Source of the DNA: Homarus americanus
Lineage: Eukaryota; Arthropoda; Malacostraca; Decapoda; Nephropidae
DNA length: 64,000 nt
Direction: 5' to 3'
NCBI RefSeq assembly: GCF_018991925.1
Contig: NW_024738604.1
Coordinates: forward strand, 1-64,000
In this document: positions 22,401-37,400 of the stretch, piece after piece
How the letters are laid out: each line of letters starts with the position of its first letter
How positions within the stretch are numbered: the first letter of the stretch is position 1
The notes under the pieces: generated by a model
Seen by the model: the letters and a program-made list of their open reading frames with translations, nothing else
Told to the model about the DNA's origin: nothing
Databases searched by the model: none
Program-made: the position numbers and the translations under genes

Positions 22401-25400
22401 TTACAGGTGTATAAAACTTATACCTCCTAGCCAAATACATTGGTTTATTTTAATCTTATAGCTCCAGTTAATTGAAAATGTCTACCGGTATGTGTGTGCA
22501 TCAGAAAAACTAACACTTTTGAATTTAATACAGTACTCTCAAATAATAGCATTCCAACTTTGATCCTAAAAGGATCCTGAAAAAAATCAGAATTGTATAA
22601 TCTTATAAGGTAACTGTTAACAACCTAATCTCAAACATATAGCTACTGTACAATGTTTTGATGGGAACGTGACCAAACATTGGTCATAAGCAGTCACCTC
22701 TGGTTAGCCAAAAAGATCTCTCAGTCCGTTAGTGTCAGTCTGGCTCGGTATACATAATGCTTTATATCTTCTGGTGATAGTCAACTTTCTAAAGGAACTT
22801 CTCTTCTGCAGTTCTTAACATCTTCATATCCAAAAGATGTGACACAGCTCCTCACCTCTTGCAACTCTTACCTACCTCTAAATGGGTTCCCTTCCATGTT
22901 GATGACTCTTTGTTTTATATTATTTTTACAGAAGTACTTCTTAAAAATTAATGATGAATGCCTGTATAATCTGAAAATGACTCATCTTCCAAACATATAT
23001 GGTATACAGTACAGTATACTCTGGTAAATAACTGTACTGTACTTCCAAACATATCTCCTTTGAGTATAAGACATTTCCACTACAAAATGACAATGGTATA
23101 CTGTATATACAACACTAAAACATTGCATAACCTAACCTACTCTTGCCACACCTAAAATATCATGTTAAAACAAATATAACGACTAGAGCAAATAACCAAA
23201 TACTCAGCTAGCTCATTTTTTTTTCTTTTTTTCATGCAAGATTGATCCTGAAAATCGATTTTATGGCCAAGCCCACAACTAATTAACTCACCAAATCTAC
23301 AGGTTGGAGACTTGGGTAACCCTAAACAGTGGTGGCTGAGAGCTGATCCTACAACATTCACAGGTCATTGCAGAAAGGATCCAGATAAGTACTTAAAAAT
23401 CCTTGATGACAGATCAATCCAAAAGCTACTTTCAATGGCCTAGCCAGAGCACAATTACGGGCTGCTAATATATTATTAAACAGCTTACTTTGATGAAAAT
23501 TCCTTATCATAAGTTAATCACCAGTGAAGCTAGTATACAGTAATCCACCTTTGCTAATTTACTCTAAACTTTGAAATGCCTCACACTGTTAGCTAGAAAG
23601 ATATCCTAAGAGACTTTACCAAGAAGCTGGGTGTAATAATATCATACTTAATATAAAAAGGAGACTTTAGAACCACCTAAAATTATGAATAATAAAAATA
23701 CATACATCCCTACTACTTACCTGTGGATTAACCCCATCACCAACAAAACACTATTAAATTCCAGGAGGTCAGGTGGGAGAACAGGAACTAAGAGTTCTAA
23801 ACTGCCCTAACCCCCAAAAGCCCTTAGATTATACTGAAAATCCCCACATAAGCATTGCCTATGGAGGTTACAGAAAGTTTCCATAATGAAAGAGATTGTC
23901 TATTGAGAAGTTGTCTTAAATCAATCCTTCCTCTTGAAAAGCCTCACTGAAGACAAAGCTGAATGGAGGGCAAGGAACTCCACTCAAAAATTCAAATAAG
24001 ACTGAGCTAAAAACCAACTCCATTGGGCAGAGAGAATCTCCCTCAGTTCTAGAGAGCTGAATACTCCTCAGACCTTGGGGCAAATTGTGCACTCCTTGGG
24101 GAAAATCACTCGCCAAGAATAAATATTTCCTACACATCCACTTCAAAATGACAACATCATAACCTGAGGCAAGGTGTCACTGAGCAGGGATAAGGCTCCT
24201 CGAACCAACCTTGTCATCACCATATTGTAATTATGAATAAACAGCTAATGGATTCATACTTTCAAGGACTGAGTGTAAACTTCCCAAGTGTTAACAGAAA
24301 CATGAAAACTACATTTAGATCTAAAAGGAGGAGATGCTGTTGCTGGGATGTGGATTGGGAAGAATGGATTGACATCTGAAATTCCCATTTAGCTGATCTA
24401 GATGACAAGCTAAGAGAGTATTGATGCAACTCATTACCCCTCAGCTTTAATTGGTAACTTTCACTTCTAAAACCCTAGTTCCAACAAGAAGGGTAAACTG
24501 ATTCTTAAATAAGTTCCCAGCCGCCGATGTCACAAGGGTAACCTGGGTCATCAATCAATAGCCTCGTTGAATGCATTACACAAGTGGCATAGTGAAGGAC
24601 ACCAGGACACAAAGTGTATCCACAAAAAACTTCAGAGGTATCCATCCATCAGACAAATCTTGTGATAGAGTGATGTTAAGAATGATGTTTAGGTGACAAC
24701 CCATTATCAAAATTCATTCACAGTTCTTGAGGTAATTTAACGATTAGTTGCATATTAACCTCCTGGACAGTTTTGAAGAATGAAAAGGTCAACAGTGCTC
24801 ACAGGTGGTACACAGCAGGGTTAATCCTATTTTCTAATGGAGCCCCAGCTATGCAGCTCATGTTACACTGCTTGCTTCACATGTTTAACCTTCACTCTGT
24901 GATGACAGTAGGGTGATCAGAGGTAGGTATTACTGTTGTACCACCAGCATGATAACACTTAAGACATGTAGAAATTCCTGCCTAAAATTCCTCATGTCAC
25001 AAAGGGGTTCTGAAACTTCACTTTTATAAAAGATTCCCGAGGAAAGCTGATCTCAAGCTTCCATCAAAGACAGTCAGTTGGGAACTAGACTCAACAAGCG
25101 GACTGACCTGGAATTATAATGGTCGACACTGGCCTCAGTGACATGTACACGCATTAGCAGAAAGTGTCCTAAAGGACCTCCTACCTTATGAGGGCAACCT
25201 TTACCCCTGATGTCCCTCTTTGAGAACAATGGGTGTGGTGGGAAGAGCTGGGTAAATGCTTTATCCAATACATACATACCAAAGTACCTAGCAATGCTAA
25301 CAGTGTAATGTCTGCCTCCTGGCCAAAGGGAACATGTAAGAAATATTGATAACAAACAATAATAAGGTAAAGAGTGCAGTGACTATCCTTCACGTGGTAC

Positions 25401-28400
25401 TTGGGATTACATAGACAAGAGGTACCAGAAAAAATGGAGGAGATAATAGGATACACAAAGGCATGGCCTGTGAGATTTAATATACTGTAAAATGCAATAT
25501 AATGAATAATAATGTGAAAACAAAGAATGAGTGAGTGAGACTGAGTGTGCATATGCATGTGCACGTGTGTACACTGAAAGTGACACCTCTATTCAGTGTC
25601 AAACTGAGCAGGCTGAGAGAGTGGTCTTCCCATACAGGACAACCTGTTCATCTTTCTGTTTATTTCCATAAGAATGTTGGTCCATAGTCTTGCTTGAGGG
25701 TAAACTATGACAAAATCTATGATCACAGTTCATGCAAGGTATTAAGAATCTTGGGTGGCAGTTACATCCCATCCTTATGGCAGTATAAAATTATGCATCA
25801 TTGAGACTATTGGCCCCCTTGCAAACTTCTTAAGTTTGTTGTCTGATTAAATCCATATTGCCTTTCAATTAGGTAATAAATAGTAAAATAAATTCAAACT
25901 TAAATTATAAGACTAGAAAAACTAAGCTTGGATACAGATGAAATGACAAACTGATTAAATTAAAGTTAAAATTAACAAGGAAAATATTTATTATTTATTT
26001 CTAAGTGACAAATGACTGTTTTAAGGCATCACTCACCACTGAAGAATGAAGGGCATTGCCAAATACACTGTAAGGAGATAAACCATAAAATATAACACAG
26101 TTAAAATACTACTTACTGATTTCTTTTTATTTTCTTTCTTTTTATCCCTTCGTGATCTAGCTACTTCAAATTCGTGACATTCTTCCACGTGTCTAATTCC
26201 ATTTCGCCGATACCTGAAGGAAACGTTTTAAAAGAGTCTGTAATCATGTGCTAAACTGTCTGTAAAGTTAAAGAAAATTCAAAGCACTTAAAATAAGCAT
26301 CCTCAAATCCATTACAATACCCACACAGCATCAACCTTTGCGTATTACCTGTTGTGGCATCTTGATTTTCTTTATTGAAACAATATCTTTCTTTTGTGTT
26401 GTAAAAGTAGCATGAATTACAAAAGTTTGGCAACCATTCCTTAAATGAGAGAACAAGCACACTTGAAACGAATGAAGAATTTATTCTAAAATACCATAAT
26501 ATGCCTGAGCCAAAACTAAGGAACTCACATACAATACGTATTAAAGCATTGTGTCCAGGGGTTAAAAATCCAAAGTAACCTTTAGACCAGTGGTTTCAAA
26601 CTCAAAACCTTTCTAGGGCCAATTCTTATTTTAGTTACCCTCTTCAGGGCCAACACAAGTCCTATATCACATATTTGCAAGATTGAAGTTTACAGCTTCC
26701 ACATTGCCTTACCTGACTTCCCAGGAATACTTCATTTGGGTTTGCCTGATCTTAAGTACTGTATGTAAAATTCATTTTACTAAATAAACATGATTATATC
26801 TATTTCTTTCATAATTTCACGGGATGATAAATTTTACCGTCATCCCGCGGGCCACACCTGACCATCCCAAGGGCCACATTTAGCCCGCGGGCCATGAGTT
26901 TGACACCCCTGCTTTAGACATTAGCAACATTAATATTATACACCTTCCTATCATGGACCTCTATATCATATGGTGGCTATTGATTCCAAAGATCACCTTT
27001 TAGGGACTTAGGTATGAGGGGAAGGTATGACTACTGTAATTAATGATCTACTCCAAACACTAATATCTATGGAACTACCTGGGTTTTCCATCCTATGATA
27101 CACAAGTTTCTTAAGGTATTAGGCCACACATAGGTACATTACATGAATATAAACGCAAAGGATTTTAAAAACCCTACCGAGACAACAGGGGTCAAGGTGT
27201 TCATTTTGAAATTCATCAGGCCTCTCCATAATGATACCTTTTGGAGTGAGTGTACTTAATGGACAAAGTTTACTACAATTGACTAAAATATAAACATGGC
27301 AAAACACAAGTCACCTGAAATGACATATAACACTCACTGTGGCTTAATAAACAACAAAAGCCCAAAATTTCACAAAAAAATCATCTTAGTTGAAGCACCC
27401 ACATAAATTATCCAATTTATTATTTTTACCAAATTCTTTAACAGATTAGACTGAAAACTTTCAGATGAGATGATTTTACAAACTTACAGACTAACATATG
27501 GATAAATGGATGCAAAGTAACGAAGGCTGTAGGTGGATAACTGATTAAACCATCTTACAAACACACTGGGGTGGAACCATCTTGGCCATGCATATCAACT
27601 ATCCATACACACCATCTATACTAAGTTGTCCGAGATTCAATGGAAAAATGACTGAAGAGTTGAGTTCAAAACCTGAGGATTACATGTGCCACAGCATTAC
27701 TGAGAGATTGATGAAGGTCACTGGTAGGGGTGAGAAAGTGGAAAACCAAAAAAATTAGCAGAGGAATGGGGTGAAGGCTGCACTAGGAGGAGTGAAGGGG
27801 GGATGGACATCTCAAGGGTGTGTGAGGAGGACAGGAGGACATGACATCGAGACAGAAATAAACCAATACGTATTTAGGGCCTTCATTAGTGTGATTCCCT
27901 TTGATTCTAGACATTCTGCACTAAATCAGATGGTCTGAGGGAAAATAATTATACACATACATAAACATCAACTGAAACATCCCTCTCTGTCATGGGAGGG
28001 AGAGGGGGGAATAAATAGCATATAATGTATAATAACACCTTAGATGACAAGTAAACTCTCAGAAACCTATAAAAAAAATTTACCCAAAAGAAAGAAACAG
28101 CAAGTCAGATATGGAAGGTAAGTTTAACGATATGACCTCAATGGTTCCACAGGATGCTTGCTTACCTTAATAACTCTCTGATTCTTGTTCTGAGTTCTCT
28201 TTCCCGTACCATTGACGATAATAGATTGTTGTGTTCACTGGCGGTTTGAAACTGACTGACGGTTCTTAATTTTTCTGATACGGCCTCTCTGCGAAGAAAT
28301 TAAGAGAAAAAAATTTGACTTTCCTTTCCATTTAGTGTGACAAAAAAAATACTATACTGTACCGAGAAATCATTCAAAATATACAGCACACAGGATGTAC

Positions 28401-31400
28401 AGTCGCCTGCACTTATACCTGGTACAGTGGCTGGTGCATTTTGTGAGATAAAGCAACTCTGTGTTTGTTTATATTGTATTAACTCCCGGAATGGCCCTAA
28501 GAAACCTCGGACAAAGAACGCTAGATAAGCATTCCACAGAGTTGTCATATCTCAGAAAACACAGAAGCTACTGTGCCAGATATAAGTGCAAGCAACTGTA
28601 CCTTAGATTTAGGAAGCCACAGTATAAGGGATAATTCTCCATACACTGTTACTGTTTTAAACTCAATATTAGAATGAGTCTTTTATCTGACACTTTCCCG
28701 TATACAATATAAAAAATAGGGATGCGTTTACAATTACTCGTACCTGTCATCTTTACTCTTCTTTTTAGGCGGAACTTGTGCTTTTTCTTTCTCCTTTTTA
28801 AAGAACTGTGGAACTATTTGGAAATCTCTTACAACGCGTTTTCTCCGAGAACGTTCACGAAGTCGGCGCATATACATATCCACCTAAGAAATATAGATCA
28901 TAGTTGATTCAAGGAAACATTATAATTAAAAAAAAAAGTGAGTCTTTACTAATTCTAAAATAGTAAAAAAATAAAAAATATATAAAAAAAATAAAAAATT
29001 ATTACACTGAGATAAAAGACTACTGTACAGTGGTCCCTCGGTTAACGAACACAATTCGTTCCAGAAGGTTGTTCGTTAACCGAAAATTTCATTAACCGAA
29101 ACCATTTTTTCAATAGGATTTGGGGTAATTGGTTTCAGCTCACCGAAAATTACATACAAACTAAAAATAAATGCAGTAAAGTACAGTATAGTCTTCATTT
29201 ACGCAGTCAATTGAACCCGTGGAGGTCCGCGGAAAACGAGAAACGCGTAAACGAAATAACAGAACATATGGGATTAATTGAAATAGAGACTGGGCCGACC
29301 CCCAAACTACACTTTTTCCGACACAATACGTATGTTGCAGTAAAAATAACATCTTAATTTTATAATGGTATGCACACACAATTAATATTTAAGAGAAATA
29401 CAGTCGCCTGTTAATGTCCATTCAAATAATGGACTCAACTCGCCCCCACCCCCTCTTCCCACACTCGCTGGCTCCTCCCTCTGAGAAATGTTTGGGTGAA
29501 AACACTAGGTTTTTAGGCTTAGGAATAAATAATACCTCACACTATGGTTAGGATAATATAATTGACATTGCTGGATTCCTTGCAAGACTGTGAATAAATT
29601 GAATATACGTCATATATTTTGCACAAAAGATAAAATTTTTGCTCTTTCTAATAAAATTCTTAAATTAGATCTAAAATTTGTACGTCTAATGCAAATTTTA
29701 GGATGTTTATATTTAAATTAATCACCATCTTACAAGAATTCCAGCAATGTAAATTATATTCTGGCCGGGTAATTTCTATGAATTTTATGAGCTAAAAACA
29801 AATATCTTCAGTAAATAAACAAATTATACTTCACCCAGACACTATCTGTCAATAAAAATACCCCACCTCCTGCTCCCCCACTCTTCCCACGCTCGCTGGG
29901 TCCCTCCCTCCCTCCCTCCGTACCCCCCACCTTCTCTCCCTACCAGAGAAATGTTTGGGGAAAAACAGTAGGCTTACAGGTTTAGTAATAAATAATACCT
30001 CAGACTAAAGTTAGGATAATATAATTGACATTGCTGGATTCCTTGCAAGACTGCGAATATTTTGAATATAAATGTCATATGTTTTGCGCAAAAGATAAAA
30101 ATTTTGCTCTTTCTAATAAAATTATTAAATTAGATCTAAAATGTGTATGTCTAATGCAAATTTTAGGATGTTTATATTTAAATTAATCACCATCTTATAA
30201 GAATTCCAGCAATGTAAATTATATTCTGGCTGGGTAATTTCTATGAATTTTATGAGCTAAAAATAAATATCTTCAGTAAATAAACAAATTATACTTCACT
30301 CAGACACAATACGTCATGTTACGTATGTTGTAGTAAAAATAACATCTTAATTTTATGATGGTATGCACACACAATTAATATTTAGAAATATTAATAATAT
30401 TAGGTTTTTTAACACATACTTAGTAGAAGAGATGGCTGGGTACACGGGGATTGGGGTTGGTTCTGAGGCAGAGGGCAGATTATTGGCCCTCACCTGTATC
30501 ACTTGTATCACTATCCACCACAGAGGCTTGCAGGGCCTCTTTGTCAAACCCCTCAAAGTCCATATCCTCACTATCACTGACTTGGGATGGCTGTGGTGGG
30601 TGGTGAAGAATTTGGTAATGTTTTGTTGACTGGGCGACCTTATGCGCACCCTGCCCGCGCCGCTTCCCGCGTAAATGATGAAATTTACCGCGAAATAAAA
30701 AAATTTCATTCTGGCAAGGTGCCGTGTAAATGACCAAACGCGTAAACAAAAACCACGTAAATCCAGACTATACTGTACACTTACTTTAAGGTGTGCATGT
30801 ACAAGGCTCCTGGTTGATGATGATGATGGGAATTAGAATGAGGGTTGGAGAAGGGAGAAGAGATGGCATTGGGGTGGAAGAGAAGTCACCCCATGCTGCC
30901 ATTTCACCCATAAAATTTTAGTTCACTTGGTGTAATTCAAGATTATTTTCTTTAAATCAACACTGCACTGCATTATATATTGTCAATATGTAAAATAAAC
31001 TTCAGAATGACCAATAATTGTACTTGTACTGTAAAAATAGTTTATCTTCAAGAGAGTCTCAAGCAAGAAGCTTCCTCCACTGAGCAGGGACACACACTGA
31101 TGCCATTTTGGGTGTGTTGAGTGGCTGTTTGGCACGCTAAAAACTAGTTCCCTGTACTTCAATTATGTTAAATAATTGTTAAAATGACTAAAAACTTTAA
31201 CATAAGACTTGGAAAATTATTGAATAGTACAACCTTCTTGACACTTACTCAAATGATAACGAATTTAAGCCCTAAAACCGATTATTGTATTGGCGAACTA
31301 ATACTACAGCTGGTGAGCAGGCGAAAACATGTTGGGAAAAATTCGCAAGGAATTCGTTAACCGAAGTGAAGAATCTAATGGAAGGTAATTCGTTAACCGA

Positions 31401-34400
31401 GGGATCACTGTATATATGGTAAAATATAACTAAGACTGATTTTCTGAGTTATATCAACAGCAAAATTAATACAGATAAGATAGACAGTTTTGCACAGCTG
31501 TGGACAAAAAGACTTCAACAAGCAGGGAGGGAGCATAAGCTGCATCTGCCTCATAATTAACCCCCCCAAAATTATTTGCAGTGTGGAGAGAAAATGACAC
31601 TTTTAATCGCCACCTCTATGCTGAGGTGCCAAGTCTCCACCTACCCCTACCCTCCCTGCCTGCTGTATTCTTTTTCCCCACAACTATACTGTACATAAAA
31701 CAAATAGGAAATGGTATTAGAAAACTGAAGAAACAAGAAATTAAAAACTTTGAATGGTACACTGGAAAGTTTATAACTACTAGGTTGAGTTTATTAGCAA
31801 ACACAAACCTTCCTTCTTTATCTATAACTAGCTGGTGTACCCGGCATTCCCAGGAACTCTAAGGGACTGAATTCCCCCCCTCCCCCAATTATGATGTTCA
31901 TGATAATTCCCAGGCCTATTTCCCTAGGCATACCAAATTTCAGCTCTTTATCTTCAAAACTTTAACCAGGCTTAGTAGATAACCACACAAGAAAGCAAAC
32001 AGACACTGTGCTTTATACATTAGAAACAAGAGATAAATGACTCTGGACAATAAGAACCTACGAACTTCTTAAACATAACAGCTACAACAACTAAGGTTCA
32101 GAACCTACATAAAACCCTCAAGTGACTTAATTTATTTTCAAAAGCTGAAAGAAATGGAAACAGAGAATATATAGTATGTAAAATAAGAGTAAAAAACAGA
32201 CCTGGGCAAGTTTGAGAGCCATATCAATATCCTCATCTTCAACAGGATGAATAAATAATGGCGCTATAGTTGCTTCTGCATCATTGTCCCACTCCTGCAA
32301 TGGATGACAAAAATTTTTTAATGAAAATCCAATGTAACATACAGGTATTTCTTTCCTAAAACCAGTTCTTGAAACAATTTATCTTTGATGTTATTATTAT
32401 AGCTACCATTATACTGATCAATATCCACTGATGTAAAACAATGTGATAATAAACAGTACTCTATAGTTTAGGCCTCAGGCACCCTTTTAAACACATTATG
32501 GCAGACAGATGCATAGTTTAAATAGCCTCTTGTCATATTTACTTGAACACTGGACAGCAGGAACATATACTGTCTTGAATATAGTGGGAGCTAAATATTT
32601 ATACCAGTGCATAAGCAAGAATTCATTTATAAAGGAATGGAGAGAGACAAACAAAACGGGGAGTAACCAACTCTCTCTTCTCTGCAAACCACGGCATCAC
32701 AGACTCATTACCTGCACGAGTACCATGGGACCCACAAGGATGTATTATAATGGGTGTTTCTTCGCGTTGTGTTTTGTGTGATTTATAAACTTAAATAAAA
32801 TTTGTGTTTTATTGATCTACCCACTCTAACATTAGCAGTAAAGAAAGGGTTAATATCCATCTTAATCATCTTGATACAGGATGATGACTCAAATTGGCAA
32901 ATATATTCTATCTCAGTAAGAACTATGTAACTAGTTCAATTGATGATAATTTTTACTCCCAATATATATAAAACCCTAAACAATCACCTACCCTTTCAAA
33001 GTCATCTCTGTGAGGCATGTATCCAAGGATAGTATTTTCTTCTGTGGATAGAGGTTGTGTGGGTAGGGATGACCCCAGAGTAGGTGACAATGGTCCTGTA
33101 TCAGTATTTGTGTGTTCTATTGGCAGCTGCAACCGCTCCAACGCTGGTTTCCATGAAGCTCGCCCAATGCTGCCATCTATGTAACTGCTGATATATTTGT
33201 TTCTAGCATCTGTCAGATGAAAAAGTATTAGGTGAGATTTTTTGAAGACTTTCAGGTTTAAGGAAACATAATTAATCACAATAAAAACTAAAAAAACACA
33301 AACAGACATATTACTAATAACTAACAAATAAAAAACAATGCAAAACAAAATGGAAAAAAAAATCAGTCCCAGTCACAGACAAAATACAGTATGTACAGGT
33401 TTATAATGCCAGAATTACAAAGATAATCCTGGCCATAATAAAACCTTCCTGTCCACAAGTAAATCAGTGAAGGTAATTCAAGTTACTGTTATCCCCCAGC
33501 CACATATTTGAGCGGCTTCCTATAAACCTGTGTTCAACCTCAAACAGTTTTTTTCCACCCTATGGATCAGATGCCTAGCCAACTGGTTAACAAACACAAT
33601 CCCAAAGTATTCTCTGAATTACCTGTACTTACATTGTATGGCCAAGAGATTTTGCCCTTGGTCATGAGTGTACCAGCGGGTTTGAGGTCACAAACAAATG
33701 TCGTTTGAAACTAGGCAATGGGACTGGCAACACAATGGAATATCTCTACAAACTCAAATAAATAAAAATTGGAATTCACCTTTGTAAATAATGAAGAAAT
33801 TGTCTGGCAAAGCTGCATATTACCCCTAGTGCTATTTACAGGGAGTAAGCACAACTTAGCACTATTATGAAGCCAAGCTACCCATAAAACAACTCAGTGG
33901 CATATGACCTAAGCTGTTGTGTCGCCAAGGATGTACGTCATTACCACAATCAATCAATCCCGAAAACAACTTGCTTCAAAAATGGGAGATAATTGGACTG
34001 AGACATGGTGCCAGAAACCCAGTGTGGCCAATGACAGACAAGGAAGGGTCTGCAACACTTAACACTCACTTAGCTCTCAGCCATAAGTTGTAAACCTCTA
34101 CCTCCCAGACCCTCCCTGAGTTGGAACAGTTGAGTTGTACTAATTGTCTAAATTAGTGGCGGCTGTCAATGTATTACAACCAGTAGACTTGGTGGGGTAA
34201 AATACAAGTCCCTGGAATGATGCTTGGCTACGAAAATAAAAAATATATATCAAATCTGTAACGCAAGAAAATGTATTATGTTGTAGGCTCTGCTCGTAAC
34301 AATTACCAACAACAAAATATACAGTACCTGTATATGTTGACACACTACAACTTTACCCCTATTATGTTTTTGTTTCTTTTCTAAGAGCTTTGGTCATACT

Positions 34401-37400
34401 TGTTGAGGCCAACTCCTTTCATGGAAAACTTAAAGCAAATCTGGAATTTTTTTAAACTTGTACTGTAATTAATAGCAATTTTTTTTAAGTACAACACTGC
34501 TCAAGATATAAGTAAATTATTACATTTTTACAAGTGTATTCTATCAAGTTCAAAATAGTTAATTTTCTAACCTAGAGATGTTCATGGCAAAGTGCTTACC
34601 TTCAGGTGTTCGAGTCTCAATATGTCGTGCAATATCTTCCCAATTCCCATATCCATACTGTTCAATGGCGTCCAATAATCTGACTTCTTCTCGTGCCGTC
34701 CAATGGCCTTGACCAGGGAAAATGCTAAAGTTTCCTGTATCCTGGAAAACACCGGCCTGTGAGAGTGCGGGCCCAAAGAAAGACAGTGACCCGTTAGTGA
34801 GGGGGGTGGAGGTAAGCAGAGTGCAGAAGCAGGGGCAAGATTCATCCTTTGCATTCTGTCACGAGTGAGTTTGGCCTCCTATATGTAATTTTTGCGATTA
34901 ACCTTAATCACATTCACCTCTTACCATTCTTTCTTATACAGTAACTCTCCTTGCAAGTACATTTATCTTCTTTATATAAAAAAACCCTGTTCTTTCCATT
35001 CTAATCAGTAAAAAAAAAAATTATCTGGAAAAAAGTACTTACAGTAACCTTGGGTGTATTCATATACCTCATAATATAACAAGCTGCCAGCAACGTGCTT
35101 TCTATTACAGTTATAAGCAATCACTCTGTATTCTTCTTAACTCATCAACTTTACTGTCCAGATTAAGTTAACTATCAATGAAATAGACAAAGCCAATATG
35201 TACAAGTCAGCGTTTCACTGCTAGGTTGGATATTTTCATAAACTTTCACAAGTAAAACACAGCACAGTAAGCCCTCACTTTATCACGGTGGTGTGTTTCA
35301 ATAGTTGCCAGAAAATAACCAGCTACACTACTCATAGACTTTAAAGCTATCTTCACTCACAACTCCTGGCATCCTCCACAGTACAGCAGAGGACAAAGCA
35401 GAAGTGGATATTAAATAAAATCTAAACTGGTTAAATCACAAACTTGGAAGATTGCAGAACTTGAGTTTCCAATACGTACACTTGAAAGGAACTGCAGTCA
35501 AATTTCCTGATCTAAGTCACAAACTCTACACACATGTACTCAGTTTATAGACTAAATTTTATGTATTTTTCATTTGACAAGGATATACAAAACCCAAAAT
35601 ATTTTTTTTTTCAAGTCTTCAAACTCACTGGGTCAAACTACTGTACAGGTAATTACAATTTGAAACATCAATTATAAATTCCAAGGGCATACTGTAATAA
35701 TTTTACTTGTGAAGATACTGATAGTAAAGAATATGTAGAAGAGAGAAGGCAGTGTCAAAAATCAGTTTCTGAAAACAAAGTGAAGATAATACAAAATTTG
35801 AAGTTCATCAATTCATCAAATTTCAACTGCCTTCATTTTGTTTTCCCTGTGAGGTTTTATTCCACAGGTTATTCTATCATTTCTATCATACACAGACAGG
35901 AATGAAGAGAAGTGTGATAAATGAATATCCCTAAGGCTTCCTGTATGAACTTTTTTCACATTTATACCGTAGCTATATAACCAAACTATAAAATCATACC
36001 AGAGAAGTCTCATTTACTAACTTTTTGGTCAGTATTACATTTACATCGTCGTGATCATTGTGGCATTTCTGTTAAGTTAGGATAAATCCCTGAACTGGAC
36101 TGGGAGAAAAGACCACAACTTTTAAATAAGCTTAAGGCTCTTAACTCTAATACAGTACCTTTAACACCGCAACCTCGTTTTCTGCAAACCTCTAAGCCTA
36201 TTATCCACGAAGTACTTCACAATATTCAGATATCGCCAAAAAGCTGTGAATGGGGAGAAAATACTTATACTGTATGTGCCAAAATGAAAAAATTACTCAA
36301 CAGCTAAAGCTGTTCCTTGTCTTGTAACTTACATACAGGTCACTTTAACAATACTGCAGTGTCAAGGGTACTTTACATACTGTTGATGGTGTTATCTTTA
36401 TGTACAGTAGTGCAAGGGTCTCAGTCTGACAAACATACACAGTATACTGATAAGTACGGCTATATCTGATGTGCCCGTTGTTTCAGCCAGACTGATGGTG
36501 ATCCCAATTTTAAAGTAAGATTAGCTTATCATTAACTTAACAGCTTTGTCCTTTATTTTAAGTGAAACATCAACCATGCACAAGTTTGTTTCCCTACATC
36601 TAGTTATAAAAAATTAAACTTTACTTAAGGAGGGATTATATTCTTATTGATTTTCAGTGATGTAAAGAAATTAAAATTTATACTGTACTATCTACAGCAC
36701 TTATGCCTGACTATTCCTAACAAGTACTGTATATTACTTTACAAGAAGGTAAAGTTGTTGTTGTTTTTTTTCCTCATACAGTATACTCCTACATTACTCA
36801 TGGTATGACATCTTAAGCTACCTTCACATGGGAGGGGTGTCCTCCCTAACAAAAATTTTTTACACATAAAAAGAGGCGGATTGTTCCCCCAATAAATACA
36901 AACGGCTCTATAAGAACTATTGATCCATTTATTCACTTAAATCTCTTGCACATTTAAAATCCCCACTGTAAATTACCAAGGTATACTCATTCATTTACAA
37001 CAAAACCCCTCAAAACATTTATCACACATTCATATCTTTTATCTTACTTCCGGTCTTAATTTTCTTGTACTGTATTCCTTGTTCGTGTAAATCCTCAAAC
37101 AATATTATTATGATGACAGAAGAAGTGGCTGTAGTAGTGAGTGGAGAACTTGAGGAAGAGTGGCAGCAATATGGCAAGTTAAGTGGACATAATGTGCACA
37201 GCGCCAAGCATAAGTGGGTGTAGACCAAGCAACTGGACAAATGCTTATGAGAGTACAAAAACTAATAATTCCAAAGATTGTGTGTAAAGTAGGAAATATG
37301 AGAGAACTGGTGCTCATATATGGATGCATTTACTACCAGTGTAGATTATGTACAAATTATTGCCAGGGTGAGTATGAACCTAAAAACACTCATTCACTTG

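Larger units (their letters stand above)
29184..30775 (-). mobile_element. internally deleted Tigger element nested in the MITE
   Basis: Ends CAGTATAGTCTTCATTTACG (left) and CAGTATAGTCTGGATTTACG (right, reverse complemented), flanked by TA. On the minus strand it retains the sub-terminal 5' region, a broken C-terminal transposase tail (30480-30640) and a 3' region with GGGGGTCGGCCCAGTCTCTA and TTTCAATTAATCCCATATG, both nearly identical to bases just inside the right end of the intact element at 57838-60458. It is therefore a diverged, deleted relative of that family in opposite orientation. The body also carries a tandem duplication (29440-30300). Confidence 0.85.
29028..31410. mobile_element. 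Tigger-type MITE, interrupted by a second transposon
   Basis: Outer ends CAGTGGTCCCTCGGTTAACG (29028) and, at the right, CGTTAACCGAGGGATCACTG (to 31410), flanked by TA. Without the 1,592-bp insertion the element would be about 790 bp, close to the intact 763-bp relative at 47367-48129, which is in the opposite orientation. Shared internal blocks include the CCCATGCTGCCATTTCACC region and GATGATGATGGGAATTAGAA. No transposase; a non-autonomous element. Confidence 0.85.
28884..32201 (-). other. TADA2B intron 6
   Basis: 3.3 kb, of which 2.4 kb is a nested transposon pair (29028-31410). A further dispersed-repeat fragment lies at about 31826-32025. No exon recognised. Confidence 0.7.

Noticed and set aside
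25181..25564. 127-aa minus frame in TADA2B intron 9
   Set aside because: Hydrophobic and His-rich composition from AT-rich and CA-rich DNA, no domain, and not in a splice frame of the gene.
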